DNA from: CAZPXF01 sp964590945 | GTDB taxonomy: Bacteria > Bacillota > Clostridia > Lachnospirales > Lachnospiraceae | DNA: 6,623 nucleotides | NCBI GenBank assembly: GCA_964590945.1 | Contig: CAZPXF010000099.1 | Coordinates: 1-6,623 of the forward strand | Direction of reading: 5' to 3' | In this document: piece after piece, positions 5,567-6,623 of the stretch | Position numbering within the stretch: position 1 is the stretch's first letter | How the letters are laid out: every line of letters starts with the position of its first letter | Notes under the pieces: model-generated | What the model was told of the DNA's origin: nothing | Databases searched by the model: none | What the model saw: only the letters and a program-made list of their open reading frames with translations | Translations under genes and position numbers: made by a program

Positions 5567-6325
5567 ATGTCAAAGGGACTCGAAATATTGAAAAAATATT
5601 GGCTGACAGTCGTATGTGTGGCCGGACTGGTTTTCCTTTATAAATATATTGCAGACAATGGTCTGTTCAGTGCAATGATGTTCCCGAGCCTTGGGGATAT
5701 ATGGAAAACCTTTGTTGATGCAAGGGAAACCATGTTCAAAAATATGATTTGTTCGATCCGGCTTTTGATTCCATCGATTGCCATCAGTCTGGCTGTTGCG
5801 CTTCTGCTTGGCATTATTCTTGGAATGAATAAGTTTTTGAGGGATGCGCTTCATCCGATCATTTATGCATTCAGCTGCATTCCGTCTATTTTGATATCGC
5901 CGTTCGTGATCCTGATTGTCGGGGATTTCTACAAATCCTCTATTTTCCTGATCTTTTACGGAATCGTTTGGGCGACATTATTTGCAACAATTACTGGAAT
6001 AGAGACGATCGATAAGAGATATCTGGACAATGCAAAGACATTGGAGCTAAGCGGCTGGAAGCTGATGATCAAGGTGATCCTCCCGGCGGCAAGTCCAAAT
6101 ATTATCGGAGGATTCGTCAATTCACTGCGCAGCTCATTTGTCATGCTGGTATTTGCCGAGATGTATGGTGCAAGCTTCGGACTTGGTTATTACGTAAGGC
6201 GATACAGTGATTATGGCCTGTACCAGAATGTTTGGGCGGGATTTATTTTCATGGTAGTTGTCCTCGTGGTCGTTATGCAGATTTTCGAACATATTAAGAG
6301 TTATCTGTTGAAATGGACGATCTGA
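5567..6325 (+). CDS. ABC transporter permease, NitT/TauT (SsuC/TauC-like) family
   Basis: A 252-residue inner-membrane subunit that presumably forms a homodimer with two copies of the ATPase, as only one permease gene is present. About six hydrophobic segments are visible (roughly 12-28, 67-88, 97-118, 125-145, 176-198 and 222-240), the usual number and length for this family. The cytoplasmic coupling (EAA) loop lies between segments four and five, at DNAKTLELSGWKLMIKVILP (154-173). Against the EAA-x3-G-x9-I-x-LP consensus, the Leu-Pro and most spacing are kept, but the first positions are Asp-Asn-Ala and the conserved glycine is Glu160. The start is ATG 5567 after AGGAG (5557-5561), 22 bases past the binding-protein stop. 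It is the last clear gene of the operon, followed by a strong terminator at 6400-6431. Confidence 0.92.
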   Translation: MSKGLEILKKYWLTVVCVAGLVFLYKYIADNGLFSAMMFPSLGDIWKTFVDARETMFKNMICSIRLLIPSIAISLAVALLLGIILGMNKFLRDALHPIIYAFSCIPSILISPFVILIVGDFYKSSIFLIFYGIVWATLFATITGIETIDKRYLDNAKTLELSGWKLMIKVILPAASPNIIGGFVNSLRSSFVMLVFAEMYGASFGLGYYVRRYSDYGLYQNVWAGFIFMVVVLVVVMQIFEHIKSYLLKWTI

Positions 6326-6378
6326 TCCTGACAGAAGAGATTCTTAACTGGTTACAGGAAGCGGGGATAAGCGTATAA
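6313..6378 (+). CDS. Possible 21-codon small ORF overlapping the permease end
   Basis: ATG 6313 opens a frame of 21 codons, MDDLILTEEILNWLQEAGISV, with its stop at 6376-6378. It overlaps the last 13 bases of the permease in another frame. The peptide would be amphipathic and acidic, with no signal or known motif. The only ribosome-site candidate is AAGAG, 12 bases upstream, which is poor. It may be chance or the remnant of a lost operon gene. It is reported only because it fits exactly between the permease and the terminator. Confidence 0.15.
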   Translation: MDDLILTEEILNWLQEAGISV

Positions 6379-6379
6379 T
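6351..6379 (+). promoter_or_regulatory. Promoter-like sequence just before the operon terminator
   Basis: A perfect TATAAT (6374-6379) lies 17 bases after GTTACA (6351-6356), which matches TTGACA at four of six positions. Transcription would start near 6386 and meet the terminator at 6400-6431. It may be chance in AT-rich sequence, since the -35 match is modest. Confidence 0.25.
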
Positions 6380-6399
6380 CCTTAAATAGAAGTACAATT

Positions 6400-6431
6400 A
6401 CGGATATGCTAAGTTTGGCATATCCGTTTTT
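6400..6431 (+). terminator. Strong intrinsic terminator of the operon
   Basis: ACGGATATGC (6400-6409) pairs perfectly with GCATATCCGT (6418-6427). A T-G and an A-T pair extend the stem into the loop, leaving an AGTT tetraloop, and five T residues follow (6427-6431). It sits 75 bases after the permease stop, with no clear gene between, and marks the end of the six-gene transcript. Confidence 0.85.
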
Positions 6432-6472
6432 AAAATACGTCTGGAGTCAGCAGGCCTTTGGCAGATGGCAGA

Positions 6473-6495
6473 TATGCCGCGGAGACGCTGGCATA
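6473..6495 (+). other. Bulged hairpin with a GAGA (GNRA) tetraloop
   Basis: TATGCC (6473-6478) pairs with GGCATA (6490-6495), and GCG (6479-6481) with CGC (6486-6488). This leaves a single bulged T at 6489 and a GAGA loop (6482-6485). Nine pairs capped by a GNRA-type loop is an RNA-like design. It lies downstream of the operon terminator and has no T-run, so it is not itself a terminator. No known riboswitch consensus was recognised around it. Confidence 0.4.
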
Positions 6496-6600
6496 CAGGC
6501 GGATATCAAAACAATGCAGGCAAACTCGGTCAAAACAAAGCGGAATCCGCAAAAGAGAGAGTTGGAAGAGCTGAATGTTTTGCGATGTAATACTATAAAT

Positions 6601-6618
6601 AATTGGTTTAATTGGTTT
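6601..6618 (+). repeat. Tandem AATTGGTTT repeat at the window end
   Basis: Two exact, adjacent copies of the 9-mer AATTGGTTT (6601-6609 and 6610-6618) precede a T-run. It may be a regulatory half-site pair or simple AT-rich slippage. Confidence 0.45.
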
Positions 6619-6623
6619 TTTTG

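Larger units (their letters stand above)
6432..6623. other. Non-coding tail after the terminator, probable leader of the next gene
   Basis: No convincing gene is visible in these 192 bases. It holds a tandem GGCAGAT repeat (6460-6473), a stable hairpin (6473-6495), a short GCGGAATCCGC palindrome (6540-6550), a weak promoter-like pair TTGGAA (6562-6567) and TGTAAT (6586-6591) 18 bases apart, and a tandem AATTGGTTT repeat (6601-6618). The AT-rich end of the window looks like an intergenic region, but the next gene lies outside. Confidence 0.4.

Noticed and set aside
6406..6623. Frame open from ATG 6406 to the window end (about 72 codons)
   Set aside because: It starts inside the terminator stem, has no ribosome site, and its translation has no protein-like pattern. 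An internal ATG at 6514 also lacks a ribosome site.
1..6623. CRISPR array, tRNA, rRNA, insertion sequence or phage attachment site
   Set aside because: No regularly spaced repeats, cloverleaf, transposase or long terminal inverted repeats were seen in the readable sequence. The assembly gap cannot be excluded.

Overview
The window looks like a chromosomal segment from a gut-type Clostridia, most likely Lachnospiraceae. This is inferred from moderate GC, strong AGGAGG-type ribosome sites, a lipoprotein signal of the MKKRILAVMMAAAMTFGLAAC kind followed by a Ser/Thr/Glu linker, and the overall protein style. No rRNA or marker gene is present, so the taxonomic call is tentative.

Layout: (1) bases 1-55 are the last codons of a ROK-family sugar kinase/regulator, followed by two consecutive Rho-independent terminator-like hairpins (79-98 and 104-136). 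(2) Bases 137-343 are a non-coding control region. It holds a pair of imperfect direct repeats, a -10-like stretch without a good -35, and a perfect 6-bp inverted repeat. (3) Bases 344-6325 hold six genes, all on the + strand with short gaps: an iron-containing alcohol dehydrogenase related to glycerol dehydrogenase (344-1426), a class I/II PLP aminotransferase (1438-2628), a methionine gamma-lyase-like PLP enzyme (2631-3848), and an ABC importer of the nitrate/sulfonate/taurine (NitT/TauT) type made of ATPase (3865-4650), substrate-binding lipoprotein (4732-5544, interrupted by a 100-N assembly gap) and permease (5567-6325). (4) A strong intrinsic terminator at 6400-6431 closes the operon. 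(5) Bases 6432-6623 have no convincing gene but contain a GNRA-capped hairpin and AT-rich sequence, probably the leader or promoter of the next gene.

The six genes read as one catabolic unit. The importer brings in a small organic, possibly sulfur-containing compound. The dehydrogenase, aminotransferase and gamma-lyase can be ordered as oxidation of an alcohol or hydroxy acid to a keto compound, amination to an amino acid, then gamma-elimination. The substrate cannot be read from sequence. Two enzymes carry changes at positions known to matter for specificity: the substrate-contact Asp of glycerol dehydrogenase is Cys, and the Lys-Asp pair typical of methionine gamma-lyase is Thr-Lys while its signature Cys is kept. 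The permease has also lost the conserved glycine of its EAA loop. Together these suggest an operon for a substrate other than the textbook ones, possibly a hydroxy/keto analogue of methionine or another gamma-substituted amino acid. That last step is inference.
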